Below are positions 35,052 through 42,780 of a stretch of 64,000 nucleotides of DNA, one piece after another. The position numbers were made by a program, and so were the translations under genes. Position 1 is the first letter of the stretch. Every line of letters starts with the position of its first letter. This DNA is from Terrimonas sp. (lineage in GTDB: Bacteria > Bacteroidota > Bacteroidia > Chitinophagales > Chitinophagaceae). Under the pieces are notes generated by a model that worked only from the letters and a program-made list of their open reading frames with translations, was not told the origin of the DNA and searched no databases. The stretch covers positions 62,001-126,000 of the forward strand of contig WGMO01000001.1 in NCBI GenBank assembly GCA_016125075.1. Direction: 5' to 3'.

Positions 35052-35753
35052 ATGAAGGAGTATCTTAATACAAATGATTTTTCATTTTATATCCCAATGT
35101 TTAGGGATTTGATAGTACTTATTGGATTAATTATTGGAGTAATTAATTATAAGAAGAAAGACCCAATAAATTACTTCATATTCTATTTAGGGTATTCATT
35201 CTTTATCAGCATTTTTGAAATTTTTGCACTTGAAAAATTTAATACAAATAAAAATATTTATAAAATCTGGATCAGCTTTAATTATTTCTTACTTTTTATC
35301 GAGCCATATGTTTATATATCTTATTTAAAAAAGATTCTCCATTCAAATTTTTCAAAATCCTTATTTTCTTTCTTTATGGTTGTATACACGCCATTATTTT
35401 TATTGTTACATATACTAGATATTTTTCATTCTGGGAGAGGTACTTGGGAAAGCATTATCAAACTACACACATTAGAGGGTTTATTAATATTAATTACGGC
35501 TATTTATTTTTTCATAAGGTTATTTAAAAAGTCAGAATCAACAAACCTTATTAACGAACCCTCATTTTGGATTTACACAGGTATAACTTTCACATTTGTA
35601 TTGATTTTACCAACACTTAGCCTATTAAACTATTTGAAAGAGACTAATATAAATTTTTACAATCTTGCATATGCCTTTTACTCTTTAATATATTCATTAA
35701 ATGTTTTGTTGATTATAAGAGCCTTTTTATGCAAACCAGTAATTACCAAATAG
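35052..35753 (+). CDS. predicted seven-helix membrane protein (module A sensor candidate)
   Basis: A 233-residue integral membrane protein with seven hydrophobic helices (approximately 15-33, 44-63, 76-95, 108-130, 145-163, 174-195, 203-224) and short loops. I recognise no named family. ATG at 35052 chosen (MKEYLNTNDF); a TTG at 35040 is in frame. Gene is very AT-rich compared with the surroundings. It overlaps the kinase gene by 25 bp, implying translational coupling, and has a counterpart at the same position in module B (38706-39380); both have an acidic-residue-then-FW motif before helix 6 (NEPSFW / EDYRFW). Likely the input or signal-sensing partner of the kinase; this is inference from context. 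Confidence 0.8.
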   Translation: MKEYLNTNDFSFYIPMFRDLIVLIGLIIGVINYKKKDPINYFIFYLGYSFFISIFEIFALEKFNTNKNIYKIWISFNYFLLFIEPYVYISYLKKILHSNFSKSLFSFFMVVYTPLFLLLHILDIFHSGRGTWESIIKLHTLEGLLILITAIYFFIRLFKKSESTNLINEPSFWIYTGITFTFVLILPTLSLLNYLKETNINFYNLAYAFYSLIYSLNVLLIIRAFLCKPVITK

Positions 35754-36556
35754 TTATATTCTTAATTGTAACAACAGCAATTATTCTATTTTTAATTGCA
35801 CTTATTATTACATTCCTATTTTTTTATAGAAAAAGACAGATCAGCTATTTACAAAATCTTGAATCAATTAAATTTAATAATGAAAAAAATCTTTTAAAAT
35901 CACAAATTGAAATCCAAGAAGATATATTCCAACATATTTCAAGGGAAATACATGACAATATCAGCCTTTCGCTCACCCTGGCAAAGCTTCAACTGAATAC
36001 ATTAAGTTGGACGGATATTACAAAAACAAAAGAACAGACTGATTTTACTATTGAACTTATTTCAAAATCGATTCTCGACCTGAGTAACCTTTCCAAAAGC
36101 CTTAGCGCGGATATAATAAAAACCCATGGGCTTATCGAAGCCCTTGAAAAAGAAGTGGAAAAACTTAAACACGCCGGGATGTTTAAAATAGATATGCAGG
36201 TCGCAGGTGATCCGGTTTACCTGGATGCCGGAAAAGAAGTCATCATTTTCCGTATCATCCAGGAATCATTTAATAATATCATCAAACATTCGCAGGCAAA
36301 TAAGGTGAGCATACATTTGCATTACTATACTGATCATATGGAAATGTCAGTGATCGATAATGGCAGGGGCTTTACGTATCCCACCGAAGGAAAACACCAG
36401 GGTTCCGGGCTGATGAATATCACTACCCGGGCATTGGTACTGAATGGCAAGGCAGAAATTATTAGTGAAAAAGCCAAGGGAACCCATATCCGGGTTTCTG
36501 TTCCCTATAATTATGAGTCAACAACAGAAAATCATCAAAGTAGCCCTGGCAGATGA
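35729..36556 (+). CDS. HisKA_3 sensor histidine kinase (module A)
   Basis: A 275-residue kinase: one N-terminal membrane helix (about 8-32), a coiled linker (35-65), a HisKA_3 dimerisation domain with the phospho-acceptor His75 in ISREIHDNISLSL, and a HATPase_c domain (about 165-265) with N-box FNNIIKHSQAN, DNGRGF and GSGLMNI. It lacks a sensor domain, so the upstream seven-helix protein may provide input. Base composition jumps from about one-third to near-half GC just at the H-box (around 35940). It overlaps both neighbours (25 bp upstream, 44 bp downstream). Confidence 0.92.
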   Translation: MQTSNYQIVIFLIVTTAIILFLIALIITFLFFYRKRQISYLQNLESIKFNNEKNLLKSQIEIQEDIFQHISREIHDNISLSLTLAKLQLNTLSWTDITKTKEQTDFTIELISKSILDLSNLSKSLSADIIKTHGLIEALEKEVEKLKHAGMFKIDMQVAGDPVYLDAGKEVIIFRIIQESFNNIIKHSQANKVSIHLHYYTDHMEMSVIDNGRGFTYPTEGKHQGSGLMNITTRALVLNGKAEIISEKAKGTHIRVSVPYNYESTTENHQSSPGR

Positions 36557-37175
36557 CCATGTGCTGCTCCGCAACGCTTTGGCAGCCCTGATCGACAGTT
36601 ATGGGGACTGCAAAGTTGTACAACAGGCATCAGACGGCCTTGAACTGATTGAACAGATTAAGGCTACCCAGGTTCCTGATGTGGCTATCCTGGACCTGAA
36701 CATGCCTAATAAAGACGGGCTGGAAACGGCCGAGTGGCTCCAGGATCATTTCCCTCAGGTCCTGGTGCTGATGCTGACCATGTATGATTCCGAACTGGCA
36801 TTAATCCGGCTCTTAAAAGTAGGTGTAAAAGGGTTTCTAAAAAAAGATATCCACCCTTCAGAACTGAGGTATGCCATTCATTCTGTAATAGAATCCGGGT
36901 ATTATTATTCCAATCACGCCGCAGGAAAACTGATGAATCTTTTCAGAAACAATGACAATGCTCTGAGCCTGCAGAATGCAATGCTTTCTGACCAGGAACT
37001 GGAATTCCTGAAACTGGCCTGTAGTGATATGACCTATAAAGAAGTGGCTCAGCGAATGGGGTTGAACCCGCGTTCTGTGGATAATTTGAGGGACCAGTTA
37101 TTTACAAAGCTGGATGTTAAAAGCAGGGTCGGACTGGCCATGTTTGCCATCCGGCATGGAATAGAAAGATTCTAA
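36513..37175 (+). CDS. NarL/FixJ-type response regulator (module A, operonic)
   Basis: A 220-residue regulator starting at the ATG MSQQQKIIKVALADDH, inside the 3' end of the kinase gene (44-bp overlap). Receiver Asp61 in VAILDLNMP, Thr in VLMLTMYD, Lys in GFLKKDIH; LuxR HTH at about 150-212 (MTYKEVAQRMGLNPRSVDNLRDQL). The most divergent of the four regulators of this locus. Probable direct partner of the kinase just upstream. A weak AAGGG/CCCTT hairpin after the stop separates it from the convergent regulator at 37217. Confidence 0.93.
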   Translation: MSQQQKIIKVALADDHVLLRNALAALIDSYGDCKVVQQASDGLELIEQIKATQVPDVAILDLNMPNKDGLETAEWLQDHFPQVLVLMLTMYDSELALIRLLKVGVKGFLKKDIHPSELRYAIHSVIESGYYYSNHAAGKLMNLFRNNDNALSLQNAMLSDQELEFLKLACSDMTYKEVAQRMGLNPRSVDNLRDQLFTKLDVKSRVGLAMFAIRHGIERF

Positions 37176-37216
37176 GGGAATAATTACCCTTTGTTAAAGA
37201 TCCCTCAGGAGTATTG

Positions 37217-37873
37217 TTATTCCAAAAGCTTATTACGCATGGCATACATAACCAGCCCGGCAATCGTTTTGGCACCGGCTTTTTGTTTCATGTTCTGCCG
37301 GATGGTTTCAATAGTTCGGGGGCTGAGAAATACTTCCTTCGATATTTCATCGGTGGTTTTGTCTTCCGCTATCAGTTTCAGAATTTTCAATTCCTTTTCG
37401 GAAAACTTGATGGGATTGGGATAAAACTGCCTGACTTTTTTCTTGTGCTGGAGCTTTAGCAAAACCGCCTTATTGACAAGATCATTAAAATAAAAATCAT
37501 CATTTACACAGGTCAGGATGGCCTGGTAGATCTCATCGGGGTCAGTTGTTTTCGTAAGATAGGCATTGGCACCCATTTCCATCATTTTGGTGATCATTTC
37601 CTGGTCGTCGTACATCGTCAACACAATGATCTTGAGGTTTTCGTATTCTTTCCGGATAAAAGAAATAGCGTTGATGCCATCCACTTCCGGCATCCTGATA
37701 TCCATTAACAATACATCGGGCTCTTTAATTTTGAGCTTGTGCATCAGGTCCTTACCATCTTCAGCTTCCCAGAGAATTTTAAGGTATTCTCTTTCTTTGA
37801 GGGCCATCCTGATTCCATCGCGGAATATCTTATGGTCATCGGCAATTGCAACCTTAATTTGATCGGCTGTCAT
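37217..37873 (-). CDS. NarL/FixJ-type response regulator (module B, divergent)
   Basis: A 218-residue regulator: receiver (about 5-122) with Asp58 in VLLMDIRMP, TMYDD at the conserved Thr, AYLTKTTD with the Lys; LuxR HTH (about 150-210, TTDEISKEVFLSPRTIETIRQNM). Close paralogue of the regulator at 33640-34311, with the same orientation and position relative to its module. It is convergent with the module A regulator and divergent from the module B operon. Confidence 0.93.
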   Translation of the reverse strand: MTADQIKVAIADDHKIFRDGIRMALKEREYLKILWEAEDGKDLMHKLKIKEPDVLLMDIRMPEVDGINAISFIRKEYENLKIIVLTMYDDQEMITKMMEMGANAYLTKTTDPDEIYQAILTCVNDDFYFNDLVNKAVLLKLQHKKKVRQFYPNPIKFSEKELKILKLIAEDKTTDEISKEVFLSPRTIETIRQNMKQKAGAKTIAGLVMYAMRNKLLE

Positions 37874-38132
37874 GGATAACGGGTAATTTAAGAATTAAAT
37901 GGGTTTACCGTAAGCTGAACGAAAATAGCGTATTTTCCTGAAACCTGATATAATGTGAATCAGTGATTTATCCCATGCTGTTGATAAAAATACGAGATTT
38001 CACCTAGACGGGTTCTACCGTAGTTTTTCCCGTATAAATTAGTGAATCTACGACGAAAGAAGTAAAAACTGTATACCTGAGAATGGGCATTATTGCTCTT
38101 GCATCAACAGAAGGTCGTCTCTACTTTTGAAC

Positions 38133-38252
38133 CAAGTTGATTGACCAGCGGTGGCGCATCTTAAAACCGTCCAATGTCCTAAATAAACCGTCCAGAAAGA
38201 AAATTCCAACAATCCTTTGAAATCCAATAGCAAAATCCAGTGTCAATCAACT
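38133..38252. repeat. inverted-repeat (MITE-like) element, copy 2
   Basis: A 120-bp element with perfect 12-bp terminal inverted repeats AAGTTGATTGAC (38133-38144) and GTCAATCAACTT (38241-38252). The interior core ACCGTCCAATGTCCTAAA and ACCGTCCAGAAA matches copy 1, with a 4-bp insertion (TAAA) between the two CCGTCCA units. Same orientation and same relative position as copy 1. Confidence 0.8.
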
Positions 38253-38361
38253 TATTTTTACCCAACTGCATAAAACACGCGGGATTTAAGGGAGAAACTT
38301 AAATTTTCCCTCAAAATGCTCCAAAACAGAGCCTCTTCTTATCCACAGCTGTTAATAAACG

Positions 38362-38392
38362 CCTTGAAATCGTAAAATTTCAGGGTTTTTTT
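38362..38392 (+). terminator. orphan terminator-like hairpin
   Basis: Stem CCTTGAAAT (38362-38370) with ATTTCAGGG (38377-38385; one wobble), 6-nt loop, then T7. No plus-strand coding gene precedes it for about 1.2 kb, so it may end a small RNA transcribed from within the intergenic region. Confidence 0.55.
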
Positions 38393-38705
38393 GTGTTTTT
38401 ACGATAGTATTTTTACGTATTATGCATAGAAAAAACACCTGTTGTTTGTACTAAACGTAAACCCTTAAAATTCGCCAAAATGCTTGCCTGCATTGGATTA
38501 TGGATGATTTACCGATAACACCCCCAAAATACCCGGTTGAAATTGGCCCATGTATTATGGACTTTAGCTCTGGTTTTAGGCTTTATTAATCAAAAAAGGA
38601 CGGATTATGATTATTTTCGTAGTTAAATCATTACTTGAATTATTTTTTGCTTAAGCAAAATTTTAATTAACTGAAATTTTTTCTATTTTTGGATTTAACC
38701 CATTA

Positions 38706-39380
38706 ATGGAAAAAATTTTTTTTTATATAGCCAACCTATCTTCCATTATCCCAATTCTGGTTTTTTTTATCTATTATAAGTTCGCAAAAATTGAAAAGAG
38801 CATTTGGGTTATTATGTTCTATTCCTTTTTTGTTCTTCTTACTCTTGCTTTTTATTTATTAGCCACTCACCTAGTAAACAACTATTTTTTTAGTGGTATT
38901 TATCTATTTGAATACTTATTTTTTTCATTTTTCCTATACTATGCAATAACAATTCAATTCCTTAAAAAAATTATTATTGCTTTAATTATAATAATCACAA
39001 TTCTTTTTTTCATTTATATAGGCTTTTTTGGAGCTACAAATCAATATGATCCAATTCTTGTCGGCGGGAAAGCCATATTGTTAATTAGTATGAGTGTCCT
39101 TTTTTTCTATGAAAAAATGCAAAAACCTTCTGCTGATTTTATATACGAGGATTATAGATTTTGGGTCATCCTTGGAATATTAATATATATATCTGGTACT
39201 TTCTTCGCTTATATATTTTACAACAGCTATCAAAGTCAGTTAACTAAATTCATACCCTACTTATATTTAATGTATACCTTAAAGAGTATTTTTCATGCCT
39301 ATTCAATTTACATATTTAAAAATAATGTAAACAAATCAATAAATAAATCTGATCCTATCCCGTTTCTCGACTTTGAATAA
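38706..39380 (+). CDS. predicted seven-helix membrane protein (module B sensor candidate)
   Basis: A 224-residue very hydrophobic protein with seven predicted helices (approximately 3-24, 33-56, 61-82, 87-108, 120-138, 150-172, 180-203). It shares little sequence with its counterpart at 35052-35753, but the same length, topology, gene position and an acidic-then-FW motif (YEDYRFWVILGI) before helix 6. Very AT-rich and rich in Phe, Ile and Tyr. It precedes the module B kinase by 14 bp. Family not recognised; role as membrane input protein is inferred from the conserved arrangement. Confidence 0.8.
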   Translation: MEKIFFYIANLSSIIPILVFFIYYKFAKIEKSIWVIMFYSFFVLLTLAFYLLATHLVNNYFFSGIYLFEYLFFSFFLYYAITIQFLKKIIIALIIIITILFFIYIGFFGATNQYDPILVGGKAILLISMSVLFFYEKMQKPSADFIYEDYRFWVILGILIYISGTFFAYIFYNSYQSQLTKFIPYLYLMYTLKSIFHAYSIYIFKNNVNKSINKSDPIPFLDFE

Positions 39381-39394
39381 TACCACAACCACAA

Positions 39395-40222
39395 ATGTAC
39401 CTTCTTCAAGCCACCAACAATATTAATATTTCATCTGTTGTTCTATTAGGAACTCTTGGAATCCTTATTCTTGTAATGGGGCTTGTCTTCTTTATTATCC
39501 AGCACCAACGCCGTGTACTAAAATACCAGCAGAAACTTCAGCAGATGGAGATTGATCAGCAAAAAATGATGCTGAGTGCTTCCATCCGTATGCAGGAGGA
39601 AGAACGCCAAAGATTGGCAGCCGACCTTCACGATGATGCGGGTCCCTTGCTGGCAACGGCCAGGCTTTACCTTAATGAAAATTTGGTTAACCAGGATAAG
39701 GCCTCCCAATTGCAGGCCATATTCCAGGCCCGCCAGATCATTGATGAAACGATCCAGTTGATCCGCAATATCAGTCACAGCCTGATGCCCCCCACCCTCA
39801 AGAATTTTGGCCTTGAATCTGCCATCAATGACCTCTTCCAGAAAATCAGCGGTTCCGGGGCCATTAATGCCAGCAGCCGTTTTCATGACTATCGCGAAAG
39901 ACTGAAAGGGGATAAAGAACTCATTATTTTCAGGATCGTTCAGGAACTGGTGAATAATATTCTCAAACACAGCAGCTCCAGTTTTATCCACCTCACCCAG
40001 AACCTGCATGGCGATAAATTCTATCTAAGGGTTCATCATGACGGTAGAGGGCTGGTACAGGCTGATTTTGAAAAACTGAATAAAAGTAATATCGGACTGG
40101 GATTAAAGAACATCAGCAGCCGGTTAAGGGTATTACAGGGAAAAATTCATTTTGAAAAAGACATTTCGCAAACCTATTATAAAGTCACGATAGAAGTACC
40201 CCGGGATGATCCCTACCAGTAA
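39395..40222 (+). CDS. HisKA_3 sensor histidine kinase (module B)
   Basis: A 275-residue kinase of the same length as that of module A: one N-terminal helix (about 13-36), a coiled linker rich in Gln and Met (38-68), HisKA_3 with phospho-acceptor His79 in RQRLAADLHDDAGPLL, and HATPase_c (about 165-270) with N-box LVNNILKHSSSS, DGRGL and GLGLKNI. No sensor domain of its own. The first 80-100 bases are AT-rich, then composition returns to the local average. It is followed after 39 bp by its probable regulator partner. Confidence 0.93.
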   Translation: MYLLQATNNINISSVVLLGTLGILILVMGLVFFIIQHQRRVLKYQQKLQQMEIDQQKMMLSASIRMQEEERQRLAADLHDDAGPLLATARLYLNENLVNQDKASQLQAIFQARQIIDETIQLIRNISHSLMPPTLKNFGLESAINDLFQKISGSGAINASSRFHDYRERLKGDKELIIFRIVQELVNNILKHSSSSFIHLTQNLHGDKFYLRVHHDGRGLVQADFEKLNKSNIGLGLKNISSRLRVLQGKIHFEKDISQTYYKVTIEVPRDDPYQ

Positions 40223-40237
40223 AAGCGGATTAATTGT

Positions 40238-40245
40238 TACATTTG
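40238..40245 (+). promoter_or_regulatory. -7 element TACATTTG before the module B regulator
   Basis: Exact TAnnTTTG match in the 39-bp gap between kinase and regulator, 17 bp before the ATG at 40262. It suggests the regulator also has its own promoter. Confidence 0.5.
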
Positions 40246-40261
40246 CTGCAAGCTGATATCT

Positions 40262-40912
40262 ATGAATGTTATTAAGGTAGCCATTGTTGATGATCATAAA
40301 ATATTCCGTAAAGGGGTTGTTCTTTCCCTACGGCCTTACACCAATATTAAATTTGTACAGGAGGCAGAACATGGAGATGACCTGTTGGCAGGACTGGCCG
40401 ATGCAGACCCCGATGTGATCCTGATGGATCTGCGTATGCCCGGTAAAGACGGGATTGAAACCACCAAGATCGTCAGCAAGCAATTTCCCCAGATAAAAGT
40501 GCTGATCCTGACCATGTACGAAGACGAACGTTTTGTTTATCACATGATGGAAAACGGCGCTAATGGTTACCTCCTGAAAAATGCAGAACCCCAGGAAATC
40601 AGGAAGGCGATAATGGATGTATATGAAAAAGGGTATTACCTCAATAATTTCGTGAACCGTATCCTGTTAAAAAGATCCCACTCCAGGAACAAGGTCATTC
40701 CTTCCCTGAACAATGAAATCACCTTAAGTGAAAAGGAAAGAGATGTACTCCGCTTTATTTGTATGGAATTCACGGCTCAGGAAATAGCCCAAAAGATGGA
40801 AATCAGTCCCCGTACGGTGGAAGCCATTAAAGACAGGCTGATGGAAAGATTCGGAAGCAAGAATACTGCCGGTCTCGTATTTTTTGCCGTTAAGAATAAC
40901 CTTGTAGATTAG
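40262..40912 (+). CDS. NarL/FixJ-type response regulator (module B, operonic)
   Basis: A 216-residue regulator: receiver (about 3-120) with Asp56 in VILMDLRMP, ILTMYEDE and YLLKNAEP; LuxR HTH (about 148-208, TAQEIAQKMEISPRTVEAIKDRL). It resembles the two divergent regulators of the locus more than the operonic one of module A. Presumed partner of the kinase at 39395-40222. Convergent with the CoA-transferase operon 2 bp away. Confidence 0.94.
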   Translation: MNVIKVAIVDDHKIFRKGVVLSLRPYTNIKFVQEAEHGDDLLAGLADADPDVILMDLRMPGKDGIETTKIVSKQFPQIKVLILTMYEDERFVYHMMENGANGYLLKNAEPQEIRKAIMDVYEKGYYLNNFVNRILLKRSHSRNKVIPSLNNEITLSEKERDVLRFICMEFTAQEIAQKMEISPRTVEAIKDRLMERFGSKNTAGLVFFAVKNNLVD

Positions 40913-40913
40913 A

Positions 40914-41570
40914 TCAGTATACCATTTCCGGTACTGCCCCCTCCACGATCAATTTCCCGGCTGTTTTGGATTGAATCTCCTGTACGGAAACTCCAGGTGC
41001 CCTTTCCAGCAGTTTAAATCCCCCTTCCGTAATGGCCAATACACCAAGGTCCGTTACTACTTTTTTTACACAACCTACACCCGTTAAGGGCAAATGGCAG
41101 GCAGGTAATAACTTGGATTCTCCTTTGGGGTTGGTATGCATCATCGCAACAATGATATTTTTAGCACTGGCTACAAGATCCATAGCCCCTCCCATTCCTT
41201 TCACCATCTTGCCGGGTATCTTCCAATTGGCGATATCGCCCTTTTCACTCACTTCCATTGCGCCCAGTACTGTAAGATCAACCTTTCCGGCCCGGATCAT
41301 CCCAAAACTCATGGCAGAATCAAAAAAAGAGGATCCCTGCACCGTGGTGATGGTTTGCTTCCCGGCATTGATGAGGTCCGGGTCTTCCTCCCCTTCAAAT
41401 GGGAAAGGCCCCATCCCCAATAAACCATTCTCACTTTGCAGTACGACATGTACCCCTTCCGGAATATAATTGGCCACCAGGGTGGGGATACCGATACCCA
41501 GGTTGACATAATATCCATCCTTCAGTTCGCGGGCAATTCTTTGTGCAATTTGCTCTTTTGAAAGTGCCAT
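40914..41570 (-). CDS. scoB: 3-oxoacid CoA-transferase subunit B
   Basis: A 218-residue beta subunit of the SCOT/AtoAD-type class I CoA transferase, moving CoA from succinyl-CoA to a 3-oxoacid. Catalytic Glu47 in LQSENGLLGMGPF, followed by the family stretch GKQTITTVQGSSFFDSAMSFGMIRAGKVDLTVLGAMEV and WKIPGKMVKGMGGAMDLV. It lies downstream of the alpha-subunit gene with an 11-bp gap, so one operon. Role: ketone-body or acetoacetate use, or acyl-CoA turnover. Confidence 0.96.
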   Translation of the reverse strand: MALSKEQIAQRIARELKDGYYVNLGIGIPTLVANYIPEGVHVVLQSENGLLGMGPFPFEGEEDPDLINAGKQTITTVQGSSFFDSAMSFGMIRAGKVDLTVLGAMEVSEKGDIANWKIPGKMVKGMGGAMDLVASAKNIIVAMMHTNPKGESKLLPACHLPLTGVGCVKKVVTDLGVLAITEGGFKLLERAPGVSVQEIQSKTAGKLIVEGAVPEMVY

Positions 41571-41581
41571 GATCCTTATGT

Positions 41582-42283
41582 TTATTGATGAGCTTTCCTT
41601 ATGGTTAACTGTTCAATCCTTTTCTCATATGCTGAGCCCTGGAAAATACGATGCACGTATATGCCGGGAGTGTGAATTTCATTAGGATCCAGTGCTCCGG
41701 CCGGTAATAATTCTTCCACTTCTGCAATCGTTATTTTCCCTGCCATTGCCATCAAAGGATTGAAATTCCTGGCCGTTGCCTTAAACACCAGATTGCCCTG
41801 GGTATCGCCTTTCCAGGCCTTTATGATCGCAAAGTCGGCATCAAATGCGTATTCCATCAGGTAATCCTTGCCATTAAAATTTCGGATTTCTTTACCCTGG
41901 GCGACTTCTGTTCCCACACCCGCAGGGGTAAAGATTGCAGGCATTCCATAGCCAGCAGCCATGCATCTTGTTGCCAGCGTGCCCTGGGGGATCAATTCCA
42001 CTTCCAGTTCACCATTGAGAAGCTGCCTTTCAAACTCGGCATTTTCGCCTACATAGGAAGAGATCATTTTTTTTACCTGCCTTGATTTGAGCATCAGGCC
42101 GATCCCAAAATCGTCAACTCCGGCATTGTTGGAAATACAGGTAAGTCCTTTCACCCCTTTTTTGACCAAAGCCTGAATACAGTTTTCCGGTATGCCGCAA
42201 AGACCAAACCCGCCCAGCATTAAAACTGCTCCATCACTGATATCCCTGACGGCATCATCCGCATTGTTTACAACCTTATTCAT
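41582..42283 (-). CDS. scoA: 3-oxoacid CoA-transferase subunit A
   Basis: A 233-residue alpha subunit, from the ATG giving [15 protein letters not shown] (a non-ATG extension to 42301 is possible). CoA-binding motif [13 protein letters not shown] (about 23-35), [47 protein letters not shown] and [19 protein letters not shown]. Forms the catalytic heterotetramer with the product of the following gene. Confidence 0.96.
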   Translation of the reverse strand: MNKVVNNADDAVRDISDGAVLMLGGFGLCGIPENCIQALVKKGVKGLTCISNNAGVDDFGIGLMLKSRQVKKMISSYVGENAEFERQLLNGELEVELIPQGTLATRCMAAGYGMPAIFTPAGVGTEVAQGKEIRNFNGKDYLMEYAFDADFAIIKAWKGDTQGNLVFKATARNFNPLMAMAGKITIAEVEELLPAGALDPNEIHTPGIYVHRIFQGSAYEKRIEQLTIRKAHQ

Positions 42284-42333
42284 ATAGCAGAATTTATACA
42301 AAAATACCCTGAATAGGGCAAAAGCTTAACGAA

Positions 42334-42780
42334 TTATTGGGGCTTTACCAGGCTATCCGATTTTAAGTGGATTTTTTTTAGCGGTGGCCTGATAGAATCA
42401 ATCACCACGGCGGGCGTGTCAAGGATCGGTTTTGGCTTATACGATTCCTGTTCTGCCCTTCTCCCCTTTGCATTTAGAGAATCCATGACTATTTTCAGGA
42501 GATCAGGCCTGCTCTCATAAAAAGAGACGCTTTTTTCAAATTTTTCTTTTGTGGTTTTATGCAGGGCAAAAACTTCTCCATAGAGACGGAGCCGTTCCTG
42601 TTTTGGGTCAAGGGCGGAGTCCTTTGACACAAATTCGGATACGAACTGATCGGCCCGGGCTAAATCCCACATAATATTTTTAATAGCTTCCTGCTGTAAA
42701 ATGCCGGAGGGCACCTTTTTCCTGTTGGTGCAGGAAAAAATCATCAGGAAAGCCAGGAAAATCAAGTAGAAGGGCTTCAT
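42334..42780 (-). CDS. DUF4296 domain lipoprotein
   Basis: A 148-residue lipoprotein (lipobox Cys17 in MIFSC). The mature N-terminus VPSGILQQEAIKNIMWDLARADQFVSEFV matches the DUF4296 pattern (VPxGIL...M..IL.D...A), then a helical region YESRPDLLKIVMDSLN and a Pro/Lys-rich C-terminal tail. DUF4296 proteins are Bacteroidota-specific envelope lipoproteins without known function. The gene start overlaps the PorD-like gene's stop by 4 bp (ATGA), so it is translationally coupled and may share its pathway. Confidence 0.88.
   Translation of the reverse strand: MKPFYLIFLAFLMIFSCTNRKKVPSGILQQEAIKNIMWDLARADQFVSEFVSKDSALDPKQERLRLYGEVFALHKTTKEKFEKSVSFYESRPDLLKIVMDSLNAKGRRAEQESYKPKPILDTPAVVIDSIRPPLKKIHLKSDSLVKPQ

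Larger units (their letters stand above)
37874..38705. other. 832-bp intergenic region of module B
   Basis: A long AT-rich non-coding space between the divergent regulator and the module B seven-helix gene. It contains the second inverted-repeat element (38133-38252), a rho-independent-terminator-like hairpin on the plus strand (38362-38392) with no plus-strand gene before it, and several TACGTA/TACCGTA-like motifs (about 37905, 38016, 38414). No protein-coding frame is credible. Confidence 0.6.

Noticed and set aside
33640-40912. Genomic island or prophage containing the signalling modules
   Set aside because: No integrase, transposase, attachment repeat or tRNA junction flanks the region; the AT-rich segments are limited to the membrane-protein half of each module.
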